DNA from: Bdellovibrionaceae bacterium UBA6502
Lineage (GTDB): Bacteria; Bdellovibrionota; Bdellovibrionia; Bdellovibrionales; UBA840
NCBI GenBank assembly: GCA_002436415.1
Contig: DJMA01000009.1
Location: 1-64,000, forward strand
Length of the DNA stretch: 64,000 bases
Reading direction: 5' to 3'
Shown: positions 15,126 to 25,136 of the stretch, piece after piece
Layout of the letters: each line of letters begins with the position of its first letter
Position numbering within the stretch: position 1 is the first letter of the stretch
Notes under the pieces: model-generated
Told to the model about the DNA's origin: nothing
What the model saw: the letters and a program-made list of their open reading frames with translations, nothing else
The model's database searches: none
Translations under genes and position numbers: made by a program

Positions 15126-16914
15126 AAAGATTTCGGTGAAGAAAAAAGCAAAGCTTAGTACTAAAAAGTCTGCAACGAAAAAAGTAGCTGGTAAAAAAAC
15201 TAGTACAAAAAAAGTAGTGTCTTTGGCTGCGAAGAAAAAGGCAAAGAAGAAAAGAACTTCTTCGAAGAAAAATGTTGAACGCAAGGCTAAGTTTCAACAA
15301 AAGTTTATTTTTGTAACAGGTGGTGTGGTTTCTTCTATTGGTAAAGGAATTGCCACGGCTAGTTTAGGAGCCTTATTAGAAGCTCGTGGTTTAAAAGTTT
15401 CTATCATGAAGTTTGATCCATACATTAATGTGGACCCAGGAACGATGAGCCCTTTTCAGCACGGTGAAGTTTATGTAACCAATGATGGTGCCGAAACGGA
15501 TCTTGATCTTGGCCACTATGAGCGCTTTACGAATGCGGTTGCAAAAAGAGCAAATTCAGTTTCCACAGGGCAAATATATGACCGAGTGATTTCCAAAGAA
15601 AGAAGAGGGGATTATTTAGGTGGAACGGTTCAAGTGATTCCTCATATCACTGATGAAATTAAAGAAAGAATGTATGAAGCTGGCCAAGGTGCTGAAATTG
15701 TTTTGGTAGAGATTGGCGGTACGGTTGGTGATATTGAGAGCCTTCCTTTTATGGAGGCCATTCGCCAAATGCGAAATGACGTGGGACCAGAAAATTCTGC
15801 CTTTGTTCACGTTACTTTAATTCCTTACATTCGAGCAGCGGGAGAGTTAAAATCAAAACCGACCCAGCATTCTGTGAAAGAATTAAGGCAGATTGGTATA
15901 CAGCCAGATTTTCTTTTGTGTCGTTGTGAACATGAGATTGAAGAAAGCTTAAAGAAAAAGTTAGCATTGTTTTGTGACGTTTCTGAAGGAAATGTTATTT
16001 CGATGAACGATGCCTCAACAATTTATGAAGTTCCATTGATGTTAAACTCAGAAAAGTTCGATCAAAAAATGATAGAACGACTGAATATCTCTGGTGATAA
16101 AATTGATTTGGCTGGCTGGCGCAAAATCGTTAAGGTTCTAAAAGAACCTAAGCATAGCGTAAAGGTTGGTATCGTTGGGAAATACGTTGAGTTAAAAGAG
16201 TCCTATAAGTCATTAAATGAAGCATTAATTCATGGAGGCATCGCTAATAACTCTTCCGTGGAGAATGTTTATATTGATTCGGAAAATCTAAACTCTAAAA
16301 ACATTGATAAAATTTTATCAGAAGTGGACGCAATTTTAGTACCTGGTGGATTTGGCGAACGTGGAATTGAGGGTAAAATTCTTGCCATTAAATATGCTCG
16401 TGAGAACCGGATTCCGTTTTTTGGAATCTGTTTAGGAATGCAAATGGCTGCCATCGAATTTGCTAGAAACGTTTGTGGAATTGAAGATGCTACCAGTAGA
16501 GAATTTGGTAAGAAGCGTTCGAAAAACTTTGTTATTGATATTATGGAAGAGCAAAAGACCACCACAGAAAAAGGTGGCACTATGCGCTTAGGAACTTACG
16601 CTTGTGCACTAGATAAAGACAGCTTGAGTTTTGATATTTACGAGCATAAAAACATTCAAGAGCGTCATCGCCATAGGTATGAATTTAACAATAACTATAA
16701 AGCCTTGTTTGAGAAGCGTGGAATGCGTTTGGCTGGAGTTAATAAAGAGCGAGATTTGGTTGAGATCATTGAGGTAAAAGATCATCCTTGGTTTATCGGT
16801 GTTCAATTTCATCCTGAATTTTTATCCAAGCCATTAACGCCACATCCATTGTTTAAAAACTTTGTGAAGGCAGCACTAAAACACTATATGAGTGGAATTA
16901 AATCAAAGGCTTAA
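15118..16914 (+). CDS. pyrG: CTP synthase with lysine-rich N-terminal extension
   Basis: PyrG aminates UTP to CTP with glutamine-derived ammonia, and CTP is also the co-substrate of the adjacent KdsB. The synthetase domain starts at FIFVTGGVVSSIGKG (about residue 63). The C-terminal class I amidotransferase has GICLGMQ (Cys438) and the FHPEF His/Glu pair. Before residue 63 lies an unusual tail with 25 lysines, absent from standard CTP synthases, which begin a few residues before FVTGG. The ATG at 15118 is chosen because AAGGA lies upstream. Codon style matches the rest of the gene, so the tail is not an annotation artefact of frame. Confidence 0.93.
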   Translation: MAKKISVKKKAKLSTKKSATKKVAGKKTSTKKVVSLAAKKKAKKKRTSSKKNVERKAKFQQKFIFVTGGVVSSIGKGIATASLGALLEARGLKVSIMKFDPYINVDPGTMSPFQHGEVYVTNDGAETDLDLGHYERFTNAVAKRANSVSTGQIYDRVISKERRGDYLGGTVQVIPHITDEIKERMYEAGQGAEIVLVEIGGTVGDIESLPFMEAIRQMRNDVGPENSAFVHVTLIPYIRAAGELKSKPTQHSVKELRQIGIQPDFLLCRCEHEIEESLKKKLALFCDVSEGNVISMNDASTIYEVPLMLNSEKFDQKMIERLNISGDKIDLAGWRKIVKVLKEPKHSVKVGIVGKYVELKESYKSLNEALIHGGIANNSSVENVYIDSENLNSKNIDKILSEVDAILVPGGFGERGIEGKILAIKYARENRIPFFGICLGMQMAAIEFARNVCGIEDATSREFGKKRSKNFVIDIMEEQKTTTEKGGTMRLGTYACALDKDSLSFDIYEHKNIQERHRHRYEFNNNYKALFEKRGMRLAGVNKERDLVEIIEVKDHPWFIGVQFHPEFLSKPLTPHPLFKNFVKAALKHYMSGIKSKA

Positions 16915-16915
16915 T

Positions 16916-17890
16916 ATGCAGTTAATCGAAACAGTTAAGAGGGTATTGGAACAAGAGGCGCAAGCCATATTAGCCAAAAGAGATAGTGTAGGTGATTCTT
17001 TTATCGCAGCTATTGAGGTTTTAAGTGAGTGTAAAGGAAAGGTAGTTTTTAGTGGTATCGGAAAGTCGGGCCATATTGCTACAAAAATTTCCTCGACAAT
17101 GGCTTCAACCGGAACCCCTTCCATATTTGTTCATCCCGCCGAGGCTTCCCATGGGGACCTTGGTATAATCGATGAAAAAGATGTGGTCGTAATGATTTCA
17201 AACGGTGGAAATTCCGTCGAGTTGAATGACATCATTGCCTATTGCGGAAGAAAAAATATTCCTTTGATTGGCTTTACTTCTAATCCAGATTCTCAATTGG
17301 GAAAGGCTTCCAGGCATATCATTGATATTTCTGTAAAAGAAGAGGCTTGCCCAATGGGCTTAGCTCCTACTACAAGTACTACACTGACATTGGCTTTAGG
17401 AGATGCTTTAGCCATTGGTCTTTTGGTTAAAAAGGGCTTTGGGGAAAATGATTATGCCCAATTTCATCCCGGAGGCAGTTTAGGAAGAAAACTTTTAACT
17501 CGCGTTTCTGATGTAATGCATTCAGGCGACAGTTTACCTCTTGTTACTGAAGGAGAGTTGTTGTCAGAGATCATTTCTAAAATGACCAAGAAAGAAGTTC
17601 GTGGTGTTGCGGGAGTAATCGACTCTAGTCGCAAACTAGTCGGAATTATCACTGATGGAGACATTCGTAGGTCTTTCGAGAAATCAAAAGAGCCTTTGTC
17701 TCTAACAGCGAAAGAGCTTATGTCTACCAGCCCTAAAACCATTCAAGCCACTGAGCTTGCGCAAAAGGCTTTGTTTGTAATGGAGCAATTTCAAATTCAA
17801 ACTTTATTTGTTGTTGATACCGATAAAGATTCACTTGAGCCAGTGGGGCTTTTACATCTTCAGGATCTCTTAAAAGCGAAAATTCGTTAA
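16916..17890 (+). CDS. kdsD: Arabinose-5-phosphate isomerase (KdsD/KpsF)
   Basis: KdsD converts ribulose-5-phosphate to arabinose-5-phosphate, the first committed step to Kdo. The N-terminal SIS sugar-isomerase domain shows SGIGKSGHIATKISST and PSIFVHPAEASHGDLG, and the middle has the FHPGGSLG signature. Two CBS domains follow (about residues 205-325). The ATG at 16916 lies two bases after the pyrG stop. An upstream in-frame GTG at 16892 would overlap pyrG and is less likely. A terminator at 17925 ends this operon. Confidence 0.94.
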   Translation: MQLIETVKRVLEQEAQAILAKRDSVGDSFIAAIEVLSECKGKVVFSGIGKSGHIATKISSTMASTGTPSIFVHPAEASHGDLGIIDEKDVVVMISNGGNSVELNDIIAYCGRKNIPLIGFTSNPDSQLGKASRHIIDISVKEEACPMGLAPTTSTTLTLALGDALAIGLLVKKGFGENDYAQFHPGGSLGRKLLTRVSDVMHSGDSLPLVTEGELLSEIISKMTKKEVRGVAGVIDSSRKLVGIITDGDIRRSFEKSKEPLSLTAKELMSTSPKTIQATELAQKALFVMEQFQIQTLFVVDTDKDSLEPVGLLHLQDLLKAKIR

Positions 17891-17924
17891 TTAGAGAATT
17901 CTTCTATATTCAGTATGTGAAAAT

Positions 17925-17957
17925 AAAAAACCAGAGTCTAGCGGCTCTGGTTTTTTG
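17925..17957 (+). terminator. Rho-independent terminator after kdsD
   Basis: AAAAAACCAGAG pairs with CTCTGGTTTTTT across a short TCTAGCGG centre. It lies 35 nt after the kdsD stop. Confidence 0.85.
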
Positions 17958-18094
17958 TTTAGAAATGCATTTGTAGCAAGAGTTATAGGCTTTTGTTAGA
18001 GTGAGCCTTTAAATAAGTCTGTTACCTACCAAAGTATAGTTCCTAATTTCTTCAATCACTTGAAGCATCGAAAAAGCTCAGGCAGACTATATAT

Positions 18095-18601
18095 ATGGTA
18101 GAAGTTGCGAAATTAAAAAAAATTAAGGCGATCTTTTTTGATGTAGATGGAGTCATGACTGATGGCGGAGTTCAACTCCGTGAAGATGGAGAATGGGTTC
18201 GTCGGTTTAATGTTCGAGATGGCATTGGAATTAAATTTTTAATCCAACATGGCTACCACGTTTGTGTAATTACTGGCGCAAAGTCTGGTGATGTGATCAA
18301 GAGGATCGAGTTTTTGGGGATACCGCATTTTTACCGTGGTATTGTAGATAAGACGGTTGTTTTTGATGAACACCTTAAAAAACATAATTTAAAAGAAGAA
18401 GAGTGCTCCTTTATCGGGGATGATGTTTTTGATCTTCCTTTGATTGAACGCTGTGGTTTTGGGGTAACAGTACCTAATGCCGTGGATGAATGCCTCGAAA
18501 AGGCTGACTACATCACAAAACGTGAGGGTGGAACTGGGGCAGTAAGAGAGCTTTGTGATTTAGTGATTAAGTATTCAGAGCAAGGAAAAGGAAATCCATG
18601 A
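18095..18601 (+). CDS. kdsC: Kdo-8-phosphate phosphatase
   Basis: KdsC dephosphorylates Kdo-8-phosphate. The HAD motifs are present: DVDGVMTDG (nucleophile and acid), an ITGAKS motif II, and GDDVFDLP (motif IV). The small cap-less C1 type and the length of 168 residues match the family, including the C-terminal TKREGGTGAVRELCD tail that closes the active site. The last codon overlaps the ATG of the next gene (ATGA). In related bacteria kdsC is usually followed by lptC; here a gliding locus intervenes. Confidence 0.94.
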   Translation: MVEVAKLKKIKAIFFDVDGVMTDGGVQLREDGEWVRRFNVRDGIGIKFLIQHGYHVCVITGAKSGDVIKRIEFLGIPHFYRGIVDKTVVFDEHLKKHNLKEEECSFIGDDVFDLPLIERCGFGVTVPNAVDECLEKADYITKREGGTGAVRELCDLVIKYSEQGKGNP

Positions 18602-19323
18602 AAACACTTTTAAGTTTAATGATTGTCGGCTTTTCTATGTCGTTGGCAGCCGCTGAGGAAGTGGTTGAAGAAGTAAAGTTTGAAAAGAGTGAATTGGCTA
18701 GAGATGCGGTTTTGCCGGTTTTTCGAAACCAGGTTGTGGTAAAAAGTCGTACGGTGGAAACAGAAGGGCGATTTGAAATCGCTGGAATTTTTGGAAAAAC
18801 AATGAACGATGCTTTTTATGATAATTATCCCGTGATTTTACAAGGGAACTATCATTTAAATGAAAAGCATGGTGTGCAGATTGAATATGGTATTTATAGT
18901 TCCTCCCAAAACTCCTTTGTCGGGCAGGTACAAGATCGTAATAGCTACTTTCAACTTGATGAGGTACCTACTTTAGACAGTATGTATTCATTGCTTTGGG
19001 AGTATACGCCTTATTATGGAAAAATAAGTTTTTCGAAGGATACGGTTTATAACCTATCGATTTACACAATTGTTGGTTATGGGCAATTGCAGTATTCAGG
19101 TCCAAATATTAGTGAAAGCAGTTCGGTATTTCATTTGGGACTGGGAGAAAAACTCTACTTTAGTAAGAACTTTGGCTTAAAGTTAGACCTAAGGGCAAAG
19201 TTTTATCAGTTCCCTGATTTCGTTTCTAAAGCAGGGGATACAAAGAGTGCTCCGGTACCTCCATTTGATAATGAGAGTGTTTTTAATACTGAGCTGTCTG
19301 TTGGTCTGCTCTATATTTTCTAA
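18598..19323 (+). CDS. Outer-membrane beta-barrel protein (GltA/GltB-like position)
   Basis: A signal peptide (MKTLLSLMIVGFSMSLAAA) precedes an acidic linker. A barrel-like C-terminal part of about 170 residues follows, with strands such as RFEIAGIFG, YHLNEKHGVQIEYGIY, FGLKLDLRAKFY and a terminal LSVGLLYIF. The gene is translationally coupled to kdsC and ends at a terminator (19367). The similar protein at 19532 follows. Paired barrels beside TPR proteins match the GltA/GltB outer-membrane components of myxobacterial gliding. The assignment rests on position and architecture, not on an alignment. Confidence 0.65.
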   Translation: MKTLLSLMIVGFSMSLAAAEEVVEEVKFEKSELARDAVLPVFRNQVVVKSRTVETEGRFEIAGIFGKTMNDAFYDNYPVILQGNYHLNEKHGVQIEYGIYSSSQNSFVGQVQDRNSYFQLDEVPTLDSMYSLLWEYTPYYGKISFSKDTVYNLSIYTIVGYGQLQYSGPNISESSSVFHLGLGEKLYFSKNFGLKLDLRAKFYQFPDFVSKAGDTKSAPVPPFDNESVFNTELSVGLLYIF

Positions 19324-19366
19324 GTGCATAAAATTTCCGAGTAAATTTAAAACAACAAAAAGACTG

Positions 19367-19397
19367 AAAACCACTTTTCAAAAATAAGTGGTTTTTT
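19367..19397 (+). terminator. Rho-independent terminator
   Basis: AAAACCACTT pairs with AAGTGGTTTT around a 9-nt loop, followed by a T-rich run. It separates the kdsC unit from the main gliding operon. Confidence 0.8.
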
Positions 19398-19531
19398 GTT
19401 TTTATTTAAAGTCTTTCGCTTTTCATAAAGATCTCCTTCAGATCAAAGTCCAATTAATTTCGGTAAGCTACATTAAATGCACCGAGTCCTTTATTCTATT
19501 CTAGAGTAATTGTAGATATTTGGAGAATCCA

Positions 19532-20299
19532 ATGAGTAAACTTACTATGCAACTCATCTTTTTAATGGTCACTTTGCTGGCTGGTGGAAACTTATATTCA
19601 GCTGATGATGAATTTGAATCTCAGGTTGATGATCTTTTGTATAAAAACGAAGAAGCAGAACCTCGTAGGCGGAACAGGAACAAGAGCTATAAGTTTGAAG
19701 AGATAAATCAGTTAAAATACTTATCGCCATTTAAAGATGTAGCAATCATTCAGAAAAAGCTTTTACCTAAAACCTCAAGATGGGAAGCCTTCCCTGGCAT
19801 AGGTGTTATTTTAAATGACGCTTTTTTTACGAATCAAATTTTTTCATTTCGTTTTGGTTATCACTTTAGTGAAAAGTATTCTACCGAGTTCATTTATGCG
19901 GGACTGAGTCAGAGTGAGAAAGATGTGACAACTGACTTAGACAGTAAGCTATCAGTAACTACATCAAGCATTGTTACTCCGCAGTCTTTTACGGGCCTTG
20001 ATTTGAAGTTTACGCCTTTCTACGGAAAGATGTCCTATGTAGATTCGAGCATCGTACCTTATGAAACTTATTTTTCGGCAGGTTTAGGGATGATGAAGAC
20101 AAATCAAGATACATCACCAATGAGTTTGCATGCTGGTATTGGCCAACACTTTGCTTTAAATAAATCCTTAGCGATTCGATGGGACACTAGTTTTTATTGG
20201 TACAAATCAGCCAATCAAAGCACAAGTAGCGAATCTCTTTATACGAACATTCATTTTACAATTGGCGCAAGCTTTTTCTTTCCAGGAGTTGATAACTGA
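19532..20299 (+). CDS. Outer-membrane beta-barrel protein, second (GltA/GltB-like)
   Basis: The ATG at 19532 follows TGGAG by 6 nt; an in-frame TTG at 19520 overlaps that ribosome site. The signal peptide (MSKLTMQLIFLMVTLLAGG) leads to a charged Arg/Glu linker and then a barrel-like domain. It shares features with the gene at 18598: a GIGVILNDAFFTNQ segment versus GIFGKTMNDAFYDN there, and the central LKFTPFYGKMSY versus WEYTPYYGKISF. The two are thus probably paralogous. The stop overlaps the ATG of the next TPR gene by one base. Confidence 0.68.
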   Translation: MSKLTMQLIFLMVTLLAGGNLYSADDEFESQVDDLLYKNEEAEPRRRNRNKSYKFEEINQLKYLSPFKDVAIIQKKLLPKTSRWEAFPGIGVILNDAFFTNQIFSFRFGYHFSEKYSTEFIYAGLSQSEKDVTTDLDSKLSVTTSSIVTPQSFTGLDLKFTPFYGKMSYVDSSIVPYETYFSAGLGMMKTNQDTSPMSLHAGIGQHFALNKSLAIRWDTSFYWYKSANQSTSSESLYTNIHFTIGASFFFPGVDN

Positions 20300-21918
20300 T
20301 GAAAAAACAACTATGGATTTTTGCAATATGTAGTTCTCTTTGTTTGCCTGTGGTTTCAGACACCACAACGGCAAATGAACTTGAACTAAAGGAACAAGAA
20401 AGTATCACGGTAGCTCAAAGGTCGAAGAAACGTCGTCGGGTGCGTAAAAAACGTAGTAGTTCTAAAAAAGAACTAATCTATGCTTTGCGTTTAGCTAGAA
20501 AGCAGGATTACGTTGAAGCAAGTAAGGCCTTATATCAATTGAGTCGTAGTCCTAGGTATAGAAAAGAAAGACAGCAAATCAAATACATTCTTGGTCTAAT
20601 GTTGAGTGAGCTTGGTTTGTATCAGACGGCTGCTTACCAATATGTTGGTGTTATTCAAAGTGGAAACACTCGTTACATTAATAAAGCACTAGAAAAGCTT
20701 TCGATCGCAGCTGACTATCTTGATGATGAGAGATTGTTAAACTACTCAATGACTAAAATCGACTTGAATAAATACCCTAAAGATCAGTGGGATATGCTTC
20801 GTTACCGAATTGGTCAGGTGTATTCTGAAAAAGGGGATTTACCAAGGGCGGCAAAATATTTTAAAAAGGTTCCACAAGAATCTCCGTTTTACACTCGATC
20901 TAAATACCAAGAGTCATTGGTTCAAGCTGAAAGAGGAAACGTAAAGCAAGCGGTTAGAGGCTTTTTAGAACTATTTAATTCTAGAAACAACTATGGTGAG
21001 TCTGATCCCATTCGCGTAGGTGCTTTAATGGGCTTAGCTAGGTCTTACTACCAAGCGAAAAGATGGGACAAAGCCATTGAACTTTACAAACAAGTTCCAA
21101 AAAGCTCTGAATTTTGGCATCAGTCTTTGTTTGAGTTGTCTTGGGCGCAGATGAGAAGTGGTAAATTTAGATCGGTTTTGAGTAATTTCCACACGCTACA
21201 CTCTAGCTACTATGAGGTAAACTATATTCCAGAATCTCTTTTGCTTAGAGGGATTGTTTACTTATACATTTGTAAGTATGAGGAGATGGAAAAAACTCTA
21301 GATACTTTTCGTCAAATTTACTTACCTGTAGCAAATCAGATAAAAACTTATATGCGTAATCGACCAAAGAACTCCAAAGTATTTAGTGACTTTGAACTCT
21401 TTGCCAACAATTTTGAAAACTACGCAAAACAAATCGAAAATGAAGGCTATGCCTTACCGGGTATGATCTATAAGCATGTCTATGAGCAAGGTAATATTCG
21501 TGCGGCATCGAACTATCTATACAAGCTTAGACGAGAGCAAGATGCTATGAACTCTATGGCAACATCTTGGCAAAACTCTGATGTAGGTAAGAGTTCAAAA
21601 CGTCTGATAGCAAAAAGAATTGCCAGTACCGAATCAAGAATCGGTGCTTACGTTAAAAAACATCTTTATGACGTAATGGACGAAATTTCTAGCATCAATG
21701 AGCAAGAAGAATTTGCTCGATTTGAAATGACTAATAGTGAAAAAGAAAACATCCGCAATCGTATGTTGGAGACTGAACCAGAGAAAAGTTCGATTGATGC
21801 GGAAGTAACGAGAGATATTTATATTGAAAATGGATATGAATACTGGCCATTCCGTGGAGAGTATTGGTTGGACGAACTTGGAAATTACCATTATTTGGGT
21901 GTTTCCTCTTGTAAATAG
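20299..21918 (+). CDS. Periplasmic TPR protein (GltC-like position)
   Basis: After a signal peptide (MKKQLWIFAICSSLCLPVVS) comes a very basic stretch (RSKKRRRVRKKRSSSKK) and then TPR-type helical repeats from about residue 50 to 350. Examples are YVEASKALYQL, DLPRAAKYFKKVP and RWDKAIELYKQVP. The 539-residue protein ends in a helical region and YWPFRGEYWLDELGNYHYLG. In Myxococcus xanthus gltC, encoding a TPR protein, stands beside gltA and gltB, which matches this order. Its partner and function here are inferred from that synteny. Confidence 0.7.
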   Translation: MKKQLWIFAICSSLCLPVVSDTTTANELELKEQESITVAQRSKKRRRVRKKRSSSKKELIYALRLARKQDYVEASKALYQLSRSPRYRKERQQIKYILGLMLSELGLYQTAAYQYVGVIQSGNTRYINKALEKLSIAADYLDDERLLNYSMTKIDLNKYPKDQWDMLRYRIGQVYSEKGDLPRAAKYFKKVPQESPFYTRSKYQESLVQAERGNVKQAVRGFLELFNSRNNYGESDPIRVGALMGLARSYYQAKRWDKAIELYKQVPKSSEFWHQSLFELSWAQMRSGKFRSVLSNFHTLHSSYYEVNYIPESLLLRGIVYLYICKYEEMEKTLDTFRQIYLPVANQIKTYMRNRPKNSKVFSDFELFANNFENYAKQIENEGYALPGMIYKHVYEQGNIRAASNYLYKLRREQDAMNSMATSWQNSDVGKSSKRLIAKRIASTESRIGAYVKKHLYDVMDEISSINEQEEFARFEMTNSEKENIRNRMLETEPEKSSIDAEVTRDIYIENGYEYWPFRGEYWLDELGNYHYLGVSSCK

Positions 21919-21935
21919 TATTGGAAGTTAAGCTA

Positions 21936-24900
21936 GTGAGAAACGAGAAGACGAAATTAAAATTATCAGCAAGGATATTTATTGTATCCTTAAGTATGAG
22001 CTTTGTCTTTAGCCCAGAGCAAGTTCTTGCCGCGGCCAATACGAAGACGGTGAAGTTAAAGAAACGATCTCGAAAAACAGTTGGAGACATTCTTTCGAAC
22101 ATCAAGAAAACGGATGACAAGCGCTCGACAAAGCTATCATTTTCTGGAAATAAAATTGAGCTTGAAGATGAGGCCAAGAATCGAAATTTGAAAGCCATTA
22201 AGCCGCCAAATTCGAAGCGTTTTATGCGTGAGTCTAACCAAGAAATTAGTCGTTTAGAAGTTGTGGTTGATAAATCCATTGAGCAACTACATCGCCTGAT
22301 ACAAAAATACCAAAGAAGCTCAAATCGTGGGGAGCTTTGGTTGCGTCAAGGGGAGCTTTATGTTGAGAAAGCCCGTTTGGTTGAGCAGAGACTTTTTAAT
22401 GAATACGACCGAAAAATTGAGCTATACGAAAAGAAAAAGCTAAGAAGAAAACCTAAAATAGATCTAAAGGCTTCCAAGGATTATTACCGAAGAGCTGAAA
22501 AACTTTATAAATGGTTTATTTCTGACTTTAAAAATGATCCTAAAATGGATCAGGCTCTTTTCTTTTTAGGTTATATCAATTTTGAATTGGGTAAAAAAGG
22601 GGAAGGGGAGCATTTTTACTCTTTGTTAACTAAAAAGTACCCACGTTCAAATTATGTTTCTGAAACGCATTTTGCTCTTGGGGAATATTACTTTGACCGC
22701 GATGATTGGAAGAGTGCCCTTACTGAGTACAATCGAGTGATTAAGTATAAAAACAGTCGACTGTTTTCTTTTGCTTACTACAAAAGAGCTTGGTGTTTGT
22801 ACCGTATCGGAATTGCAGGAAAAGCGATTAAATCTTTAGAAAAAGTAATTATTCGAGCTCGACAGGCAAAGAGAGATGGAGTTAAAGCATCTGATGGACG
22901 AATTCGTTTAGCGACAGAAGCTTTGCGAGACATTGTATTGTTTTACTCTGAGTCTGGTGACTATAGAAAAGCACAAAAATATTTTAGAGTTTTAGCTGGT
23001 AGTAAGCCTTCTGAAAAAATGTCAGAGAATCTTGCCTATTTATATAGTGCAAAAGGAAAACTACAAGAAGCCAGCTATGTATTTAAATCTTTAATCTCTA
23101 AAGACCCAACGGGGCCTGAATCTTATGAGTATCAAAAACAAATTGTTTTAAATTACTCTAATGCCGGTAATCGTAAGTTCTTTAAGACAGAGCTGATTCG
23201 TTGGATTAAGGATTATGGACCAGATAGTGCGTGGTATCGTGCAAATCAAACGAATCAAGAATTGATTGCCAAATCTAGTTCCACTCGAGAGAAGGTTCTT
23301 CGAGTGGATGCCTTGAAGTGGCACCAAGTTTATCAAAACACTCGTTCTGAGTCAGCGGTAGCTGAGGCCTTGGCTGGTTATGAACTTTATTTTGATTACT
23401 TTGAAAAGTCACCAAGCGCTCATGAAATGTTCTTCTATGCTGGTGAATTAATGTTTGAGTTGAAGTCTTATAAGAAGTCTTCACTATACTATCAAAAAAG
23501 TGTTGAAACCGCAGCGGTTGGCTCTGGCAAATTTTTGAAAAAAGCTAGTTTAAATCGTTTGGTTTCTATGGAAAGGTCATTGCCTGACACTAAAAATATG
23601 GAAGCAAAGGTTAAAGGGACCCAAGCGGTTACTATGCCTGAGATTGTTAGAGAGTTTGTCTTGGCGGGACAAGATCACATCAACCGTTTTCCAAATGATG
23701 AAAGCTCTGTGGAAGTTCGATTCCGAGTTGCTAGGATTTTATATCTTTACAATTTGTTAGACAAAGCCGAGTTGTATTTCAAACAAGTGGTGCAAATGGC
23801 TCCAAAGTCTAAGTACGCAGAATATTCAGCAAATTTATTGCTAGATATCTATAACTTGAGAGAAGATTATGCCGGAATGGCTCGAGTAGGTAATGAAATC
23901 CTGGCTGTAAAAGGTTTTCAAAATGCGCAGCTCACAAATGACATTCAAGACATTGTTGAGAAAGCAGCTTTTAATGAAGCACAAAGTTTTGAGAAAAAAG
24001 GTGACTACGAGAAGGCAGCGGAATCTTTTGCCAAGTTTGCGAAAAAGTACTCAGGCTCAAGCTTAGCGACATCAGCTCTTTATAACTCAGGGGTAAACTA
24101 TGAGAGATCTGGAAATATCTTAGCTGCTATTCCTATCTATAGCCGAGTGATTCAAAGACCTGGTAAAGATGATGGCGACCTAGTTAAAAAGGCAAGATTG
24201 TTACAGGCAAATCTTTATGAAAAAACAGGAAACTTGGAAAAGGCTGCCGAGCTTTATGTAGGATACGCTAATTCTTATCCTCAAGATAAACTAAGATCGG
24301 ATCTGTACTTCAATTCAGCCATTATTTATTCTGGAGCAGGAAAACATAAAACTGCTTCTAGTATTTTTAATAAATATTACGAATTGAATAAAAAGAACGC
24401 GAACGGAATTCAAGCTCTTTACCATTTAGGGAAAGAGCAAGAAAAGTTAGGAAATCGAAAGTCTGCCATTGCCTACTATCGTATTTACCTAAACTCTGTT
24501 AAGCCCGCAGGTGATCAGTATGCTGAAACGGCCTACAATATGGCGCAGCTATATGATCAAGAAAGGGATTATGGCAAAGCGGATTTTTGGTACAAAAAAA
24601 TTGTAAATGAAGTGCGTGGAAACAATCGAGTAAACTACTATAAAGCGGCTGCAAGATTGGAGCTCACCTTAGATATGTACAAAAAGTTTGTTTCTGTGAA
24701 GCTACCCAAAGACACTCGTAAACAGCAAAAAATTGTACAAAGCCAACTTGTTAATCTAGAAAAATTGAATGCCGAGTTTGCGTCAATTGTAAAGATGAAC
24801 TCAGGAGAACAAGCAATTAGTTCTTTGATTTGGAGTGGTAAGGCCTATGAGTATATGGGAAATTCCATTAAGACAGCGCCAAAACCAGCTGGTTTGAACG

Positions 24901-25136
24901 CAGATCAAATCAAACAATACGACGAGCAAATTTCAGCCATTACTAGTCCTATGTTTCAAACAGCCGTAGAGAACTTTGAAGCAGCTGTAGAGAAGTCTTT
25001 TGAATTAGATCTATATAGTCGTGACATTTCATTGGCTTTTGAAAAACTATCAGAGGTTAAGCCAGAGAAATATCCTTATTGGAATTTTGAGGCCTCAAGA
25101 AGTGAGCAAATCGATGATCAAGGAGATTTCCGATGA
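21936..25136 (+). CDS. Large TPR protein (GltD-like position)
   Basis: The GTG at 21936 is favoured because GGAAG lies 8 nt upstream and a signal peptide follows (ARIFIVSLSMSFVFSPEQVLA). The product of about 1066 residues has TPR-like repeats over most of its length, for example DWKSALTEYNRVI, GDYEKAAESFAKFA, GNILAAIPIYSRVI and GNLEKAAELYVGYA. A charged helix is near the start. A large periplasmic TPR scaffold before a TPR lipoprotein, a small exported protein and an FHA-TonB protein matches the gltD-gltE-gltF-gltG order of M. xanthus. The next ATG overlaps its stop (ATGA). Confidence 0.72.
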   Translation: MRNEKTKLKLSARIFIVSLSMSFVFSPEQVLAAANTKTVKLKKRSRKTVGDILSNIKKTDDKRSTKLSFSGNKIELEDEAKNRNLKAIKPPNSKRFMRESNQEISRLEVVVDKSIEQLHRLIQKYQRSSNRGELWLRQGELYVEKARLVEQRLFNEYDRKIELYEKKKLRRKPKIDLKASKDYYRRAEKLYKWFISDFKNDPKMDQALFFLGYINFELGKKGEGEHFYSLLTKKYPRSNYVSETHFALGEYYFDRDDWKSALTEYNRVIKYKNSRLFSFAYYKRAWCLYRIGIAGKAIKSLEKVIIRARQAKRDGVKASDGRIRLATEALRDIVLFYSESGDYRKAQKYFRVLAGSKPSEKMSENLAYLYSAKGKLQEASYVFKSLISKDPTGPESYEYQKQIVLNYSNAGNRKFFKTELIRWIKDYGPDSAWYRANQTNQELIAKSSSTREKVLRVDALKWHQVYQNTRSESAVAEALAGYELYFDYFEKSPSAHEMFFYAGELMFELKSYKKSSLYYQKSVETAAVGSGKFLKKASLNRLVSMERSLPDTKNMEAKVKGTQAVTMPEIVREFVLAGQDHINRFPNDESSVEVRFRVARILYLYNLLDKAELYFKQVVQMAPKSKYAEYSANLLLDIYNLREDYAGMARVGNEILAVKGFQNAQLTNDIQDIVEKAAFNEAQSFEKKGDYEKAAESFAKFAKKYSGSSLATSALYNSGVNYERSGNILAAIPIYSRVIQRPGKDDGDLVKKARLLQANLYEKTGNLEKAAELYVGYANSYPQDKLRSDLYFNSAIIYSGAGKHKTASSIFNKYYELNKKNANGIQALYHLGKEQEKLGNRKSAIAYYRIYLNSVKPAGDQYAETAYNMAQLYDQERDYGKADFWYKKIVNEVRGNNRVNYYKAAARLELTLDMYKKFVSVKLPKDTRKQQKIVQSQLVNLEKLNAEFASIVKMNSGEQAISSLIWSGKAYEYMGNSIKTAPKPAGLNADQIKQYDEQISAITSPMFQTAVENFEAAVEKSFELDLYSRDISLAFEKLSEVKPEKYPYWNFEASRSEQIDDQGDFR

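Noticed and set aside
15045..15300. Phe-rich minus-strand frames at the start of pyrG
   Set aside because: They are the antisense of the lysine-rich tail (AAA/AAG read as TTT/CTT).
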